The notes beneath the pieces are model-generated. The model searched no databases. It had not been told where the DNA came from and worked only from the letters and a program-made list of their open reading frames with translations. The position numbers and the translations under genes are program-made. Of a stretch of DNA of 6,291 bases, positions 5,285-6,291 are shown one piece after another (positions within the stretch are counted from its first letter, which is position 1; each line of letters opens with the position of its first letter). Source of the DNA: Sediminibacterium sp. (GTDB lineage: Bacteria > Bacteroidota > Bacteroidia > Chitinophagales > Chitinophagaceae); NCBI GenBank assembly GCA_017987615.1, contig JAGNTI010000077.1, positions 1-6,291 on the forward strand. Reading direction: 5' to 3'.

Positions 5285-6291
5285 TTATTTAGCAATTAAA
5301 TTATCGTACAATGCGTTTACCGTTTTTCTAATCACATTGTTGTATCCACTTGTTTCACCCGGATGACATCCATTACTAATTACAACAATGCCAAATTTTT
5401 CTTGTGGATTAAAAAACATCGCACTATATAGTCCATATGCAGATCCAGTATGCCCTACCATTACCTTTCCGTCAATTATTGTTGCTGGTGTTTCTAACGC
5501 AAATCCATAAGCGGCTATGTCTGAAACAGCCGTTTGCATCATTTTCGAATTCTTTTTTGAAATAATTCTTACGCCATTGTATTTTCCATAATTGGCATGC
5601 ATCATCATGTACGTAGCTAAATCTTTTGCAGATATTTTCATGCCACCCGTTGGTGAAAATATAGGTGCGCTATATCCCATTTGATAAGCAGCCACCTCTG
5701 CAGTTCTTGGTGCATAAGCATTAGGAGATGCAACAAATTTTGCTGCATCTGGCTGATATTCATAGATTGTTGCAAATTTAGATTTGTCTAATCCGTTCAC
5801 ATAGTATCCGCCATATAGTTGTAATGGATTCAAAATATGGTTTTGTATGTAGGCATCAAATCTTTCGCCACTCACTTTTTCAATGATCGTTCCAATCATA
5901 TTAAAGTTGAAATTGCAATATTCATATCTTTTTCCTGGCTCGTAACTATTGTAGCATTTAAACCAGTTAACTGATTTTGCAGGATTAATTGAATCTAATG
6001 AAAAATAACCCTGACTATCATTGATAGACGACAAATGAGATAGCATTAACCTAAGCGTAATAATGGTTTCAGGAAATTTTGGATTCCGAACTTTAAATCC
6101 GATCAGTTCGCTAACATCTTGATCTAGATTAACTTTTTTAGCTTCTACTAATTGCATAATAGCCGTTGCAGAAAATGATTTTGAAATAGAAGCGATTCTA
6201 AAAATATTTTCGTTGGTAAGCGGCGCATTTGTTTCAACATCTTTTAGGCCAAAAGAATGCGTATAAATAAACTTGTTATCTTTTACAACCG
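5285..6291 (-). CDS. Serine hydrolase, class C beta-lactamase/PBP fold, 5' end outside window
   Basis: This is a penicilloyl-serine-transferase-fold hydrolase, usually acting as a peptidase, esterase or beta-lactamase in the periplasm. The frame stays open to the window edge, giving 334 visible residues. An ATG at 6155-6157 is internal, because the nucleophile motif S-I-S-K lies upstream of it (6179-6190; Ser codon 6188-6190, Lys codon 6179-6181) within F-R-I-A-S-I-S-K-S-F. The second motif is Y-C-N (codons 5912-5920, within Y-E-Y-C-N-F-N-F), equivalent to Y-S-N. The third is H-T-G-S (5441-5452), equivalent to K-T-G, followed by F-F-N-P-Q-E-K-F-G-I-V-V-I-S-N-G. All three active-site motifs are intact. 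The missing N-terminus should be short and probably holds a signal peptide. It is the first visible gene of the minus-strand run and may be preceded by further genes. The substrate cannot be told from sequence. Confidence 0.93.
   Translation of the reverse strand, partial: VVKDNKFIYTHSFGLKDVETNAPLTNENIFRIASISKSFSATAIMQLVEAKKVNLDQDVSELIGFKVRNPKFPETIITLRLMLSHLSSINDSQGYFSLDSINPAKSVNWFKCYNSYEPGKRYEYCNFNFNMIGTIIEKVSGERFDAYIQNHILNPLQLYGGYYVNGLDKSKFATIYEYQPDAAKFVASPNAYAPRTAEVAAYQMGYSAPIFSPTGGMKISAKDLATYMMMHANYGKYNGVRIISKKNSKMMQTAVSDIAAYGFALETPATIIDGKVMVGHTGSAYGLYSAMFFNPQEKFGIVVISNGCHPGETSGYNNVIRKTVNALYDNLIAK

Noticed and set aside
3320..6291. Four-gene minus-strand run as a new defence, toxin-antitoxin or biosynthetic system
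   Set aside because: Serine hydrolase, VOC protein, methyltransferase and a small unknown protein are all common chromosomal genes, and no nuclease, NTPase, toxin or carrier-protein gene is present to support a system.

Overview
This AT-rich window looks like ordinary chromosome from a member of the Bacteroidota, plausibly near the Chitinophagaceae/Sphingobacteriia. The placement is an inference from several signs: most starts lack a Shine-Dalgarno sequence, two exported proteins have signal peptides ending in an Ala|Gln cleavage site, and a DUF2975/XRE pair, a YdeI-like protein and PhnB-like VOC proteins occur together. I see no tRNA, rRNA, CRISPR array, insertion sequence, integrase or phage gene. 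Both ends of the window cut through genes.

Layout. (1) Positions 1-1295, plus strand: the 3' part of a DUF2975 membrane protein, a small XRE-type regulator 1 nt downstream, and 10 nt later a flavodoxin-fold protein that carries a signal peptide. (2) Positions 1303-1938, minus strand: a DUF1801/YdeI-OmdA protein whose C-terminus holds a complete CDGSH-type [2Fe-2S] ligand pattern. It converges with the flavodoxin gene over a 7-nt gap that contains a short palindrome. (3) Positions 1980-3353, plus strand: an unusually long Asp/Glu racemase (MurI) homologue with a signal peptide. It diverges from the YdeI-like gene across a 41-bp AT-rich spacer. (4) Positions 3320-6291, minus strand: a compact four-gene run read right to left. 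It contains a serine hydrolase of the class C beta-lactamase/PBP fold (5' end outside the window), a two-domain PhnB-like VOC protein, a seven-beta-strand methyltransferase with the DxxY motif of protein-lysine methyltransferases, and a small HDLCH-motif protein of unknown function. The gaps are 5, 1 and 6 nt. The last gene overlaps the racemase tail to tail by 34 bp.

How the genes work together. The DUF2975/XRE pair is a known two-gene module in which the regulator probably controls its own operon. The minus-strand run is arranged as one transcription unit, but its four products do not form a pathway I recognise. I found no convincing new multi-gene system. The observations most worth checking are the exported MurI-like enzyme, the CDGSH tail on the YdeI-like protein, the exported flavodoxin, and the methyltransferase/HDLCH pair, which share one reading frame and are separated by a single stop codon.
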